A stretch of 64,000 bases of DNA from Planctomycetota bacterium (GTDB taxonomy: Bacteria; Planctomycetota; UBA8742; UBA2392), in NCBI GenBank assembly GCA_020848275.1, contig JADLAK010000035.1, positions 1-64,000 on the forward strand, in the 5' to 3' direction. Below are positions 32,811 through 41,573 of this stretch, piece by piece. Within the stretch, counting starts at the first letter, position 1, and the number at the start of each line of letters is the position of its first letter. The translations under genes and the position numbers were made by a program. The notes below the pieces were generated by a model. The model was not told where the DNA came from. It was given only the letters and a program-made list of their open reading frames with translations, and did not search any database.

Positions 32811-34014
32811 AGTGCACGAGGCTCACGACTTCCTGCTGCGGCCGGCCGTCGGGCAACAGGTACTGGTAGAGCTTGGCCAGTTGCCGCTGGTTGATTTCAG
32901 TTTCGCGCGCGGCCTCGGCCACGGCGCGCGCGCGCAAGCCGTCACTGCCGCTGTCAAAGGCGTCCAGCGCCTTCTTGATATCCGCCTCGGGCGTGAAGCC
33001 AAGTTCGTTCAGGCCGAGTTCCAGGCGCAGGATTTCCGCCAGCGCGCGTTCCTTGAAGACGCTGAAAATCGCCGGGATGTCCTTGGGCAGTTGCCGGCGC
33101 ACGAGGCTGTCCTGGCGCGCATCGCCGGAAAGCACGTCCTCGACGCTGACGCCGAATTTCTCCAGCCACGCCTCGACCTTGCCCTCGATCAGGCTTGCGC
33201 CCATCGAGGGGAAAAACAGCGGCGAGACCGCTGCCCCCGGCGTGGGCACCGTCGGCCCTTCGCGGATCACCGCCAGCACCGGCAGGTTGGTGACCAGCCG
33301 CGCCAGCCGCTTGTCGAAACCCTGCACGGGCGCGAGCATGTCGCCCGCCTGTGTGGCCGGCAGCGAAATAAATTCTTCGTCGTCAAACCAGCGCAATGCA
33401 AGCCGCGCCTTGAACAAGTCAGGGTCGGCGTCGGACGCGCGCGTAAGCTGGTCCATCAGCCACGGGCTGAATCCCGTGCCCGGCAAGTTCGCGCGCAAAT
33501 CCTCAAAGAATGACTTCACGTCGCCGCCGCGGAAGTTTGCGTCGTCGATTTCGCCCGAGCGCCGCACAATCGCGCTGACGCCCGGTTCGCGCTCTTCGTC
33601 GGCGCTCAGCCCCGGCCACAACACCGTGACCACGCGGCCGACGCGCCGGTTGCGCAGTTGCTTCGCAAGCCACAGGCCCGCGACCAGCCGCAGCACTTCG
33701 TCCATGCGCGGCAGCGCGCCTTGTCGCAGCCACGGGACGACAACGGCCATGGCCTCGCCGCGCCCCAGCGCGTTGAGGATGTCGTGGTGCCGGCGCGTGC
33801 CGCCGGCGCGGTTGAGCCAATCGTTGCCGGCCTCGAGCAAATCGGGGCGCATCTTAAAGTCCGCGCGCTGCAACTTGCGCGCCAGCGTCTGGAACCCGGC
33901 AAGCGCGCGGGCGGGAAGTTTGCCGCGGCGGCGCGGCAAACGCGCAAGCGTGCCCGAACCCGAGCGCTGCGTGCGCGATGCCGTCAACGGAACTTTGCGA
34001 ACTCTATATGCCAC
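32707..34014 (-). CDS. Divergent BshC-like protein (bacillithiol cysteine ligase family)
   Basis: A 435-aa protein shorter than typical BshC (about 530-540 aa). The C-terminus fits the family: a long helix (KALDAFDSGSDGL onward), then INQRQLAKLYQYLLPDGRPQ, LVHFMNFYGPDFLHGL and HQVVYLAS. The middle has SPLFFPSMGASLIEGKVEAW. The N-terminal Rossmann-like part resembles BshC in WLAKQLRNRRVGRVVTVLWP, but the usual TGQQ-type glycine/glutamine motif is replaced by VPWLRQGALPR and the acidic EDHD region by SADEERE. It may be inactive, or use another thiol or amine substrate. No bshA or bshB is adjacent. It overlaps the ruvC tail on the opposite strand. Confidence 0.7.
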   Translation of the reverse strand: MAYRVRKVPLTASRTQRSGSGTLARLPRRRGKLPARALAGFQTLARKLQRADFKMRPDLLEAGNDWLNRAGGTRRHHDILNALGRGEAMAVVVPWLRQGALPRMDEVLRLVAGLWLAKQLRNRRVGRVVTVLWPGLSADEEREPGVSAIVRRSGEIDDANFRGGDVKSFFEDLRANLPGTGFSPWLMDQLTRASDADPDLFKARLALRWFDDEEFISLPATQAGDMLAPVQGFDKRLARLVTNLPVLAVIREGPTVPTPGAAVSPLFFPSMGASLIEGKVEAWLEKFGVSVEDVLSGDARQDSLVRRQLPKDIPAIFSVFKERALAEILRLELGLNELGFTPEADIKKALDAFDSGSDGLRARAVAEAARETEINQRQLAKLYQYLLPDGRPQQEVVSLVHFMNFYGPDFLHGLRDSLEADDLRHQVVYLASAKD

Positions 34015-34288
34015 AGCGACCTCGATTGCCCGGCTCTATGTTAATAACGAAGTCGGCTACACAACTTCCGGCCACTTTGGAACGATAAGGGTAATAACGC
34101 CTAAACTACGTACGTATAAACCTTTGCACCGATATGAAAATCCACGGATCAATGTTTGTGGACAACTTTCGTGACCAAAGGCGGCAATGGGCCCGTGAAC
34201 GCGCAAATGCCTGTCCTCTCGGTAGTTAGCACCAATCGGAATCGTTGATTTACGTAGCGCCGCTGTACACTTCCTCTATATTGCCGCC

Positions 34289-35437
34289 ATGATCCGCAAG
34301 CCCCGCCTCTTCACGCCTGGACCGACCCAGCCGCTGCCGCAGGCCCAGGCGGCCGAGGCCGCTGCGCGTTTGCACCATCACTCGCGGCAATACAGCGCGT
34401 TGCTGAAGGAAGTGCGCGCGGGCCTGAAATACTTTTTCAACACGCGCAACGATGTTGTCGTGCTGACAAGTTCCGGCACCGGCGCGATGGAAGCCGCGGT
34501 CGTGAACACCGTTGAGCCGGGCGACGACGTGCTCGTGCTCAACGCCGGAAGATTTGGAGCGCGCTGGTCCGCAATCTGCCACGCGTTTGGCGCACGAGTG
34601 AAGGAACTGACAGTCCCCCCCGGCCGGGCGCCCGATCCCGGCGACGTCAAAAAGGCGCTGGGCAAGAAGTACCGCGCGATGTTCATGCAAGGCGTCGAGA
34701 CTTCCACCGGCACGCTGATGCCCGTGCGTGAGATCGCCGCAATCGCCAAACGCTCCGGCTGCCTCGTGGTAGTCGATGCCATCACCATGCTGGGCGCGCA
34801 CGAAGTGCGGCCTGACGACTGGGGCCTCGACATCACCCTGGGCGCGAGCCAGAAGGCGCTTGCGATGGCGCCGGGGCTCGCCTTTGCGTGCATCAGCCCC
34901 GACGCGCTGGCGCGCATGCGCGCGATCAAGACGCCGCGCTTTTACTTCGACCTCGTGCGCGAACACGACGCGCAGGCGGCGCTCAAGACCACGTTTACGC
35001 CCGCGCTGTCTCTGATGGCGGGTTGTGATGCTTCGCTGAAGTGGCTGCGCGAAACGTCACTGGAGGCGTTGATTGGCAACGCGGCGCTGCTTTCAGGCAT
35101 GACGCGCGCGGCGATGAACGCCGCCGGCCTGAAACTTTTTTCGAAGTCGCCGGCCCATAGTGTGACTGCTGTCGAGGCGCCGCCGCAAATCGACGTGCGA
35201 AAGTTTTCAGAAAAAATCGAGAATCGTTTTGGTGCTTTGATCGGTAAAGGGCAAGATTCACTTTCAGATCGCATCTTCCGGGTCTCGCATCTCGGATATT
35301 GCGATTACATCGAAACGATTGGCCTTATCGGCGCCATTGAAAACGCGCTGGGTGACCTTGGAGCGAAGGTCAGCACGGGCAAAGCACTTGCTGCGGCACA
35401 GCAGTTCTTCCGCGGGCATATTGGGGACGCACCATGA
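34289..35437 (+). CDS. Class V aminotransferase (alanine/serine-glyoxylate type)
   Basis: A 382-aa PLP enzyme of the alanine-glyoxylate/serine-glyoxylate aminotransferase family. It starts RLFTPGPTQPLP, the substrate-binding loop of the family, and has SSGTGAMEAAVVN (61-73) for phosphate binding, GVETSTG (135-141) and VVDAITMLGAHEV, with D163 for the pyridine nitrogen. The PLP lysine is K189 in GASQKALAMAPGL. The C-terminal small domain is complete (FRVSHLGYCDYIETIGLIGA). Relatives make or break serine, glycine or alanine with glyoxylate or pyruvate; the exact substrates cannot be read from sequence. The ATGA overlap with the next gene shows translational coupling. Confidence 0.92.
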   Translation: MIRKPRLFTPGPTQPLPQAQAAEAAARLHHHSRQYSALLKEVRAGLKYFFNTRNDVVVLTSSGTGAMEAAVVNTVEPGDDVLVLNAGRFGARWSAICHAFGARVKELTVPPGRAPDPGDVKKALGKKYRAMFMQGVETSTGTLMPVREIAAIAKRSGCLVVVDAITMLGAHEVRPDDWGLDITLGASQKALAMAPGLAFACISPDALARMRAIKTPRFYFDLVREHDAQAALKTTFTPALSLMAGCDASLKWLRETSLEALIGNAALLSGMTRAAMNAAGLKLFSKSPAHSVTAVEAPPQIDVRKFSEKIENRFGALIGKGQDSLSDRIFRVSHLGYCDYIETIGLIGAIENALGDLGAKVSTGKALAAAQQFFRGHIGDAP

Positions 35438-35769
35438 GCGATAAAACGAATATCTTCATCGACGGTGAACACGCAGCGACGATCGTGGACCTGAAACACG
35501 ACGAGCCCTGGCACTACGGCACCCTTGAGCCGGGCGGTGCGTTTGACGAGCTCAAGAAGTCGCTCGAAATCGCCTCCTACGCCAAGAAGGACGGCAACTC
35601 GACGGAACTCGTCGCCGGCCAGGACACCGTCGACCGCGTGAGCTGGGGCGCCGACGTCGATTCGTCCGAGACCATCACGCGCCTCACGCTGTCGCAGTGG
35701 GAAGCGGGCGGCCCCTGGGAACTCGAGTTCACGTGCGAGCCCGCCGGTGCCACCAACGGCGCGAAGTAA
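35434..35769 (+). CDS. Small acidic hypothetical protein coupled to the aminotransferase
   Basis: An 111-aa acidic, probably cytoplasmic protein with no signal peptide or membrane segment. It starts within the stop codon of the aminotransferase (ATGA). The sequence alternates short strands and one helix (EPGGAFDELKKSLEIASYAK), followed by SSETITRLTLSQWEAGGPWE. I do not recognise the family. It is followed directly by a perfect palindromic terminator, so it is the last gene of a two-gene operon. Confidence 0.75.
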   Translation: MSDKTNIFIDGEHAATIVDLKHDEPWHYGTLEPGGAFDELKKSLEIASYAKKDGNSTELVAGQDTVDRVSWGADVDSSETITRLTLSQWEAGGPWELEFTCEPAGATNGAK

Positions 35770-35787
35770 TCATCGCTGACTTTTTGT

Positions 35788-35811
35788 AGGGGCGACGCGC
35801 GCGTCGCCCCT
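35788..35811 (+). terminator. Intrinsic terminator
   Basis: A perfect 24-bp palindrome with half AGGGGCGACGCG, followed by TTTATCATTT, 18 bp after the stop at 35769. Confidence 0.85.
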
Positions 35812-35825
35812 TTATCATTTGCGCC

Positions 35826-36512
35826 ATGCCCACCGCACCGACCGCCCGCATCGGCACCACGACCACGCTGCTGCTTGCGCGCCACGGCGAGACTGACTGG
35901 AACCGCGAAGGCCGCTACCAGGGCCGCAAGGACATCCCGCTCAATAACACCGGGCGCGACCAGGCCGGCAAACTTGCCGCGTCGCTGCTTACGGCCCCGA
36001 TCGCCGCGGTCTATAGTTCGCCGCTTTCGCGCGCCGAGGACACCGCTGCGGCGGCCGCCGACCTCCACGCGATGGAAGTGACGACGCTCGACGGCCTGGC
36101 TGAAATCAACCACGGTGATTGGGAAGGGCTGCTCGTGACCGAGGCGGCGGCGCGTTGGCCTGACGGCATGCGTGCATGGAAAGAAGCGCCGCAAACCGTG
36201 CGCATGCCGCACGGCGAAATGCTTGAAGACGTGCAGAAGCGCGGCAATTCCGCGGTCGGGCAAATCCTGCACCAGGTGCACGGCGGCGTGGTCTTTGCCG
36301 TCGCGCACGACGCGGTCAACCGCGCGCTGCTGTGCTCGTGGCTGGGCATGCCGCTGGCGGCGTTCTGGCGCATTCGCCAGGACGCGGCGTGCCTCAACGT
36401 CATCCAGTTCACGCGCGAGGCGACAACAGGCTGGACGCCGCGCGTCTGCCTCGTGAACAGCCTCGCGCATTTCGGCAAACTCTGGGCCGACAGCGACCAC
36501 GCGGCGCGGTAA
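35826..36512 (+). CDS. Histidine phosphatase (phosphoglycerate mutase-like)
   Basis: A 228-aa member of the histidine phosphatase superfamily. The catalytic motif LLARHGETDWNREGRYQGRK places phospho-accepting His20. Arg residues follow in SSPLSRAEDTA, the acid Glu100 is in NHGDWEGLL, and the second His161 is in VAHDAVNRALLC. Cofactor-independent phosphatases such as CobC/PhoE or phosphoserine phosphatases share this pattern, and true mutases have an extra insert not obvious here, so a phosphatase is favoured. Its neighbour, a class V aminotransferase, would fit serine metabolism, but a separate terminator lies between them. Confidence 0.88.
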   Translation: MPTAPTARIGTTTTLLLARHGETDWNREGRYQGRKDIPLNNTGRDQAGKLAASLLTAPIAAVYSSPLSRAEDTAAAAADLHAMEVTTLDGLAEINHGDWEGLLVTEAAARWPDGMRAWKEAPQTVRMPHGEMLEDVQKRGNSAVGQILHQVHGGVVFAVAHDAVNRALLCSWLGMPLAAFWRIRQDAACLNVIQFTREATTGWTPRVCLVNSLAHFGKLWADSDHAAR

Positions 36513-36513
36513 G

Positions 36514-36582
36514 TTAACGGAGCCCCGCGCGTTAGCGCGGGGGTTTCGGAAACCCCGGCCCTCATGGGCCGGGCTCTGTTAA
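36514..36582. repeat. AGAGCCC-family element over the flgE stop codon
   Basis: TTAACGGAGCCC (36514-36525) and GGGCTCTGTTAA (36571-36582) are inverted ends with GC hairpins between. The right end contains the flgE stop (TAA on the minus strand, 36579-36581). The left end begins just after the phosphatase stop. It may also act as a bidirectional terminator. Confidence 0.7.
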
Positions 36583-39449
36583 ACCAGGTTGATCAAATCC
36601 TGCAGCAACTGGTTGGCTGTACTGATCGTGCGCGTGTTGGCCTGGAACGCGCGCTGCGCCGTGATCAAATCCGTGAACTGTTCCGCCAGCTCAACGTTCG
36701 ATTCCTCCAGAAAGCCGCTGCGAATAAGCGCGCGCGCCGCCTGCCCCGGCTCGCCGATCACGGGATCGCCGCTGTTTACGCCCTGCGTGAACACGTTGCC
36801 GCCCTCGCTCATCAGCCCGTTGGGATTGGCAAAGCGCGCGACCGCGATCTGCGCCAGCGAACGCACCAGCCCGTTGCTGAACAGGCCCTGCACCACGCCG
36901 TCCTGGGTGATGCTGAAGTCGATCAGCGTGCCCGCCGCGTAGCCGTCCTGTCCCTGCATGAACACGTCGCTGACGTTGTTCGTCCCCTGCGCGGCGTAGG
37001 CCGTCAGCGTCGAGAAATCGAGGTTGAAGTCGAGCGGAGTCTGCGCGCCCTGGTCGTTGAGCTGCAGGCTGGTCTGGCCGTCGCTCTTGAACAGTATCAG
37101 TTGGCCGTTGGTGTCAAAGCGCAGTACGCCCGTGCCCAGCACGGTATCGAGCGGCGTGCCCGCGGCCGTCACCTGATCGTTGCTGGTGGCGATGTAACGG
37201 AAGGCCGGGTCGTCGCTGGCGCGCGCCTCGAGATAAAACGTGAAGTTGACGTTGTGCGCCGTGCCGAGGCTGTCATAGACCGCGACCGTGGTCGTGAAAC
37301 TTTCGCCCGTCGCCGCCGTGAGTTCCGTGAATTCCGCCAACTGCTGCACGCCCTCGCTGCCCTTGACCATCACGCTCAGGCCCTGGATGCGGTTGTCGAA
37401 ACCCACGTTGCCGCTGACGCGCAATGTGCCCGCGGGGCTTGACGGGTCAAGCCCTGTCGGCGGCACGTTGGGATTGACGAGGCTCGCGACCCCGATGCCG
37501 ACGTCCGCGGCCTCGTGAATAAAGTAATTCAGCGTCTGCGACGAAGACGGCGTGCGGTCCGCGCCGCTTTCCCACTCGAATGTGATCGCGTGGCGGTCCA
37601 AAGTACCGTCGGCGCGCTGACCGACCGCGGTCACGCGCGCAATCGTGCCCGCGACGTTGCCGGTCGTGAAGCGGATCATGTCTCCCACCTGCACGCCTGC
37701 CGCGATGAAATCGACTTCGTCGTCGCGAATCGACGCCGGTATCGCGCCGTTGGCAAACGGCGTCGTCCCCAGCAAAAATCCGTCCGCGCTCGCGCCGTCG
37801 CCGATGAACTGGCCCGCGCCCGCGATGTTTTCTTCAAACGTGATCGCGCCGGCGTTGGCGCTCGTGAACGCCGAAAGGAACGTGCCGGAATCGACCGCCG
37901 CCGCACCCACGCGCGAATCGGTGATGCGCAGGCCGCCGCCCTGCACCGCCGTGCTGAAGGCCGGGCCGATGGCCGATGCCGCCAGCGCCGCCGCAAAATT
38001 CTCGGCGCTTTCGGTCGCCGTCGCGCCGAGAGTGACGACGACGTTGCCGCCGCCAACCACCGCGTTGTCGTCGAACTCAAAAGTCACGGCCGTGACGCCG
38101 TCGAACATTGTGATCGTGTCGCCGTCCGAAAGTGAAGTCGCCGTGTCGCTGCCAAAACGCACCGCGCCCGTGGTCTGGATCGCGCCCGCCGCGCCCGCGG
38201 TGTTGATCGCCAGCGCCGACGCACCCTCAGTGCGCAGGGACATGCGCAGTTGCACAGGCCCGCCCGCCGGCGCCACCACTGACGCCACCAGTTGCGGCGC
38301 CAACGTGTTATTCAGGTTAATGGCGGTTGCGAAGTTGCTGGCCGTCTCGGCGTCATCGACGCCGACCGCGAAATCCGTGCCGGCAACAAACGTCTGGCCG
38401 CCGATCACGATCGTCTGGCCCGCCGCAAGCGTATCGAGCGTCAGCGTCGCGTAGCCCGCCTCGCCAAGCTGCGAAAGCGACTGCGCAAGTTGCTCGCCGC
38501 TCACGGCGTCGTTGCGAATGCTCGAGAACGCTTCCGCGCCCGGGTCGCCGCTGTTCAGGATTCCCAGCGCGCCGCGCAAAAAGTCGCGCAACTGGCCCAG
38601 CGTCGTCCCGCCGTTAGGTTGCGGCTGGCCCACGGTAAACGTGCGGTCGACGAGGCGGCCGCCGACCTGCGCGGTGACGGTCACGTCGGCGCCGACGTCC
38701 ATGCCGAGGTCGATGATCGTGCCGCCCGCGGTGCCGTCGGACGTGCGCACGATGTTTTCAAGCAGCGAACTTTCCGTCGCGGGAATCAGCAGCGGCCCGA
38801 CGCGCTCGAACAGCACGTCCGATTCCAGCACAGTCGCCGTGTCGGCAAGGTCGCCGCCGGAGTTCAGGTTGCCGGCAAAGGTCACCCCGCCGGTCTGGCG
38901 CGCGATGCGAAGCTCGCCCAGCGGGATGTCGATGGCCTGCACCGTCTGGCCGGTGTTATTGATGACGAAGTCGCTGCCGCCGCCGGCCAAGGTGATTTCG
39001 CGGCTGGGGTCGCGATCGGCAAGGTAGCCCTGCACCTTCAGGCCCAGCGCCGGGTCGATCAATTCGCCCAGCGCATTGAGCGAAAACGAACCGTCGCGCG
39101 TATAGGCGAGGCCGCCCGTGCGCAGGTCGCGCAGGATGAAAAATCCCGAGCCCTCAAGCGCAAGATCGGTCGCGATGCCGGTTGCGCGGCGCGCGCCGTC
39201 GGAGAAATCGTACTGGATGCCGCCGACCTGCACGCCAAGGCCCACTTGCTGCGGGTTCACGCCGCCGCTTTCGCCGTTGGCGCCCTGGCCAAAACGCAGC
39301 GTCTGCGAAAGCAGCGCGCTGAAGTCGACGCGACCGGCCTTGTAGCCCACGGTCGTCGCGTTGGCGATGTTGTGGCCAAGGACGTCGATTTTGGTCTGTT
39401 GGGCGCGCACGCCCGAGATCCCGGCGCTCATGCTGCGAAGTAGCGACAT
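36579..39449 (-). CDS. flgE: Flagellar hook protein FlgE, oversized
   Basis: A 956-aa hook protein polymerising into the joint between flagellar rod and filament. The conserved N-terminal rod-type helix is present (SLLRSMSAGISGVRAQQTKI, DVLGHNIANATTVGYKAGRV), as are the ALEGSGFFIL domain and the C-terminal coiled-coil (SNVELAEQFTDLITAQRAFQ, NTRTISTANQLLQDLINLV). Typical FlgE is about 400 aa; the extra 500 residues form surface domains in the middle, rich in A/G/T/V with hook-like folds (FTTTVAVYDSLGTAHNVNFT remains canonical near 765-785). AGGAG precedes the start. It is the last gene of fliK-flgD-flgE. Confidence 0.95.
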   Translation of the reverse strand: MSLLRSMSAGISGVRAQQTKIDVLGHNIANATTVGYKAGRVDFSALLSQTLRFGQGANGESGGVNPQQVGLGVQVGGIQYDFSDGARRATGIATDLALEGSGFFILRDLRTGGLAYTRDGSFSLNALGELIDPALGLKVQGYLADRDPSREITLAGGGSDFVINNTGQTVQAIDIPLGELRIARQTGGVTFAGNLNSGGDLADTATVLESDVLFERVGPLLIPATESSLLENIVRTSDGTAGGTIIDLGMDVGADVTVTAQVGGRLVDRTFTVGQPQPNGGTTLGQLRDFLRGALGILNSGDPGAEAFSSIRNDAVSGEQLAQSLSQLGEAGYATLTLDTLAAGQTIVIGGQTFVAGTDFAVGVDDAETASNFATAINLNNTLAPQLVASVVAPAGGPVQLRMSLRTEGASALAINTAGAAGAIQTTGAVRFGSDTATSLSDGDTITMFDGVTAVTFEFDDNAVVGGGNVVVTLGATATESAENFAAALAASAIGPAFSTAVQGGGLRITDSRVGAAAVDSGTFLSAFTSANAGAITFEENIAGAGQFIGDGASADGFLLGTTPFANGAIPASIRDDEVDFIAAGVQVGDMIRFTTGNVAGTIARVTAVGQRADGTLDRHAITFEWESGADRTPSSSQTLNYFIHEAADVGIGVASLVNPNVPPTGLDPSSPAGTLRVSGNVGFDNRIQGLSVMVKGSEGVQQLAEFTELTAATGESFTTTVAVYDSLGTAHNVNFTFYLEARASDDPAFRYIATSNDQVTAAGTPLDTVLGTGVLRFDTNGQLILFKSDGQTSLQLNDQGAQTPLDFNLDFSTLTAYAAQGTNNVSDVFMQGQDGYAAGTLIDFSITQDGVVQGLFSNGLVRSLAQIAVARFANPNGLMSEGGNVFTQGVNSGDPVIGEPGQAARALIRSGFLEESNVELAEQFTDLITAQRAFQANTRTISTANQLLQDLINLV

Positions 39450-39467
39450 GGTCTGCTCCTGGTTTTC

Positions 39468-40007
39468 TTAGCCCTGAATGGTCGAACTGTCGCCCGCCAG
39501 CCCCGGCGCGACGACTTCCTGCACGCTATCGAGCGCGACCGGGACTTCACGAGTAACAATGTTGCCCTCGGCGTCGCGCACAAACGCGCCGCTGCCGTCC
39601 ACCACCGGCACCTGCAGGCCGAGTGAGACATTTCCGTTGTTGGTCATCACACGCCCGACCAGGCCCTGGATTTCCTGGCCCGCGCCGTCCTCGGCCTTGA
39701 CCACCGTGCCGATGTACGCCGTCGCGATCGTCAGTTGCTGGAACTTCAGCGCGCCGATCAGGTTGTTGATGCCGTCGGCCGTCTGCGCCGAAGCGTTCAG
39801 CGTTTCCATCTGCGTCATCTGCCCCAGCAACTCCGTGTTGCTCATGGGCTCCAGCGGGTCCTGGTGCTGCAGCTCCGCGATCATCAGTTGCATGAACTCG
39901 TTGCGGCTGAGTTCCGTGCGCGCCGCGTTGCTCGCGTTTTGCTGTGACTGCGCCTCGCTGACCGGCAGCGGGCTGTTGTAACTCGGCAATGTCGTTGCGC
40001 CTGCCAT
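39468..40007 (-). CDS. flgD: Flagellar hook-capping protein FlgD
   Basis: A 179-aa hook scaffold that caps the growing hook and lets FlgE subunits assemble. The conserved N-terminal region is clear: ELSRNEFMQLMIAELQHQDP, LEPMSNTELLGQMTQMETLN. A short C-terminal part, GTVVKAEDGAGQEIQGLVGR, fits the family. It lacks the longer FlgD tudor/Ig part of E. coli, which is common in other phyla. It lies 8 bp after fliK and 18 bp before flgE on the same strand, so the three are one operon. Confidence 0.93.
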   Translation of the reverse strand: MAGATTLPSYNSPLPVSEAQSQQNASNAARTELSRNEFMQLMIAELQHQDPLEPMSNTELLGQMTQMETLNASAQTADGINNLIGALKFQQLTIATAYIGTVVKAEDGAGQEIQGLVGRVMTNNGNVSLGLQVPVVDGSGAFVRDAEGNIVTREVPVALDSVQEVVAPGLAGDSSTIQG

Positions 40008-40015
40008 GGGTTCTC

Positions 40016-41293
40016 CTACATGTAGCCCTGAACGCGGCCCGCCACGACGCTCGCCACTTGCGGCGGCGCGGCAGGCTCAAGGGACTCAGAATTAATGCGA
40101 TAACTCGCGCGAGGCGTGAAACGACCGCGATCATGCCTGCCCTGAGCGTCGCCGAAGGGCGCGTCCTGCGAAACATTAAACTGCCCGAGAGTTAAACCCT
40201 GCTGCGCCAGCGCCTCACGAAGTTCGGGAAGATGGGTCTGCAGCAGGTGGCGCGCCGCGGCGTTGTCGGTCAACACGCTGCCGCTGAGTTCGCCGTCGCT
40301 AACGCGCACCGTCAGGCGCAGCGAGCCCAGGCTCGGCGGCGAAAGCGATATGCGCGCTTCCACATCGCCCGCGCCCTTGCGCATAGTAAGAGTTTTCATC
40401 GCGCGCTGGACTTGCTCCACCACGCGCGTGCCCAGCGCGTCCGGTGCGGCTTGGACCGCCTGACGCGCTTCGGCCTTGTTCGCGCGCACGTCAGCCGCCG
40501 GCTGCGCGCTCGCGCCGTCGCGAAGCGTTGAGGTTTTGCCAGCCGGAGCAGACTGCGAGTCGCTTGTGGCATGGACGGTTCCCCGGCGAAGCTTCAGCGA
40601 AGTTGGGCCTTCGCCCACGTCGGCGCGGGCGAGGGCGCCCGTGCCACTTTCCGTCGCGGCAATCGCCGCATTTGCTTTGGCGTCGGGCGCTTTCGGTTCG
40701 GTTGTTTCGCTTTCTTCGACAATCGGTTGCTCGGCGTCCGCCGCCGCAACGGCTGCGGCGTTCTCTTCGGCTTCAGGATCGGCCGGCGCTTCGGTCGCCG
40801 CGACATCAGGCGGCGCAGCATCCACTGGCGGCGCGTCGATCAACTCCGCGACGGACGTGGATTCGGCGTCAACACTTGCGGCGGGCGGGTATTCTTCCGC
40901 AATCGCCGCGTCCTCTTCGCGCGGGGATTCATCTTGCGGCGCGGGAACGTCGGCGACCATCGCGGGCGACGCAACCTCGAACGGCGCAGATGCGGTCTTG
41001 GACGTCGCGGCAGGCGGGGCGTCTGGAAACTCCTGCGCGGCGCCTTCGACGTCCTGCTCGGGCATAGCCGCCGCGTGATTTTCGGGCGAAGACTGTTCGA
41101 CGGCGGCTTCACCGGGCTCGTGCGGGGTTGTGGCCACTTCGCGGTCGGAGAAATTCTCGCGGCTGTCGTTGGCAGCCGGGGCCGCCGCCAACGCCTGCAT
41201 CAGCACGGGCTCGAAACCCGCGACGTTTTCCTTGCGCCGAGGCCTGTCCTGGGCGCAGTCAGAGGTTTCGAAAATCGCCGTCAGCGGCAGCAT
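40016..41293 (-). CDS. fliK: Flagellar hook-length control protein FliK
   Basis: About 425 aa from ATG 41293, preferred over the longer frame to 41374 because GAGACGG precedes it. The N-terminal 270 residues are A/P/E-rich and probably disordered, the ruler part secreted during hook growth. The C-terminal domain of about 90 residues matches FliK (LSPPSLGSLRLTVRVSDGEL, HLLQTHLPELREALAQQGLT, then LGQFNVSQD) and switches export specificity at the FlhB gate. Part of the low-complexity region (SGTGALARADVG) is encoded by a dispersed hairpin element at 40566-40647. First gene of the flagellar cluster; no sigma-54 promoter was found with confidence upstream. Confidence 0.88.
   Translation of the reverse strand: MLPLTAIFETSDCAQDRPRRKENVAGFEPVLMQALAAAPAANDSRENFSDREVATTPHEPGEAAVEQSSPENHAAAMPEQDVEGAAQEFPDAPPAATSKTASAPFEVASPAMVADVPAPQDESPREEDAAIAEEYPPAASVDAESTSVAELIDAPPVDAAPPDVAATEAPADPEAEENAAAVAAADAEQPIVEESETTEPKAPDAKANAAIAATESGTGALARADVGEGPTSLKLRRGTVHATSDSQSAPAGKTSTLRDGASAQPAADVRANKAEARQAVQAAPDALGTRVVEQVQRAMKTLTMRKGAGDVEARISLSPPSLGSLRLTVRVSDGELSGSVLTDNAAARHLLQTHLPELREALAQQGLTLGQFNVSQDAPFGDAQGRHDRGRFTPRASYRINSESLEPAAPPQVASVVAGRVQGYM
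40566..40647. repeat. GTGGCA-family inverted repeat inside fliK
   Basis: Ends GTGGCATGG (40566) and CCGTGCCAC (to 40647). GGGCGAGGGCGCCCGTGCCAC matches the intergenic copies at 43117-43148 and 45451-45538. The fliK frame stays open through it. Confidence 0.6.
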
Positions 41294-41460
41294 TTTCCGT
41301 CTCGGGAAGAAGTTTCTTCGCGCCCGCGCGACTCCACCGGGAGTTGCGGACGCAGGGACGGATAAAGCGCGCACCGTGCCAATTGACGTGGTGCGGGCGC
41401 CTTGCCCGCGTCACGAATTAGGAAATCGTCGCCACCGCCTGCTATAGTGCTTGAGGCTGC

Positions 41461-41538
41461 GCGCCCGTAGCTCAGCCCGGATAGAGCATCCGCCTTCTAA
41501 GCGGACGGTCGTGCGTTCGAATCGCACCGGGCGCGCCA
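41461..41538 (+). tRNA. tRNA-Arg (anticodon UCU)
   Basis: A complete cloverleaf. Acceptor GCGCCCG pairs with CGGGCGC, followed by discriminator G and encoded CCA. The D arm is GCTC...GAGC. The anticodon arm TCCGC-cttctaa-GCGGA gives UCU, and the T arm contains GTTCGAATC. A TATAGT box at 41443-41448 lies 12 bp upstream as a probable -10. No -35 is clear. Confidence 0.95.
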
Positions 41539-41573
41539 AAACTTTCTCGACGTGTAAAGCAGCACAGGGTTCC

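Noticed and set aside
34150..34175. TTGTGGACAA as a DnaA box or origin
   Set aside because: A single site one base off the consensus, with no cluster of boxes and no dnaA/dnaN nearby.
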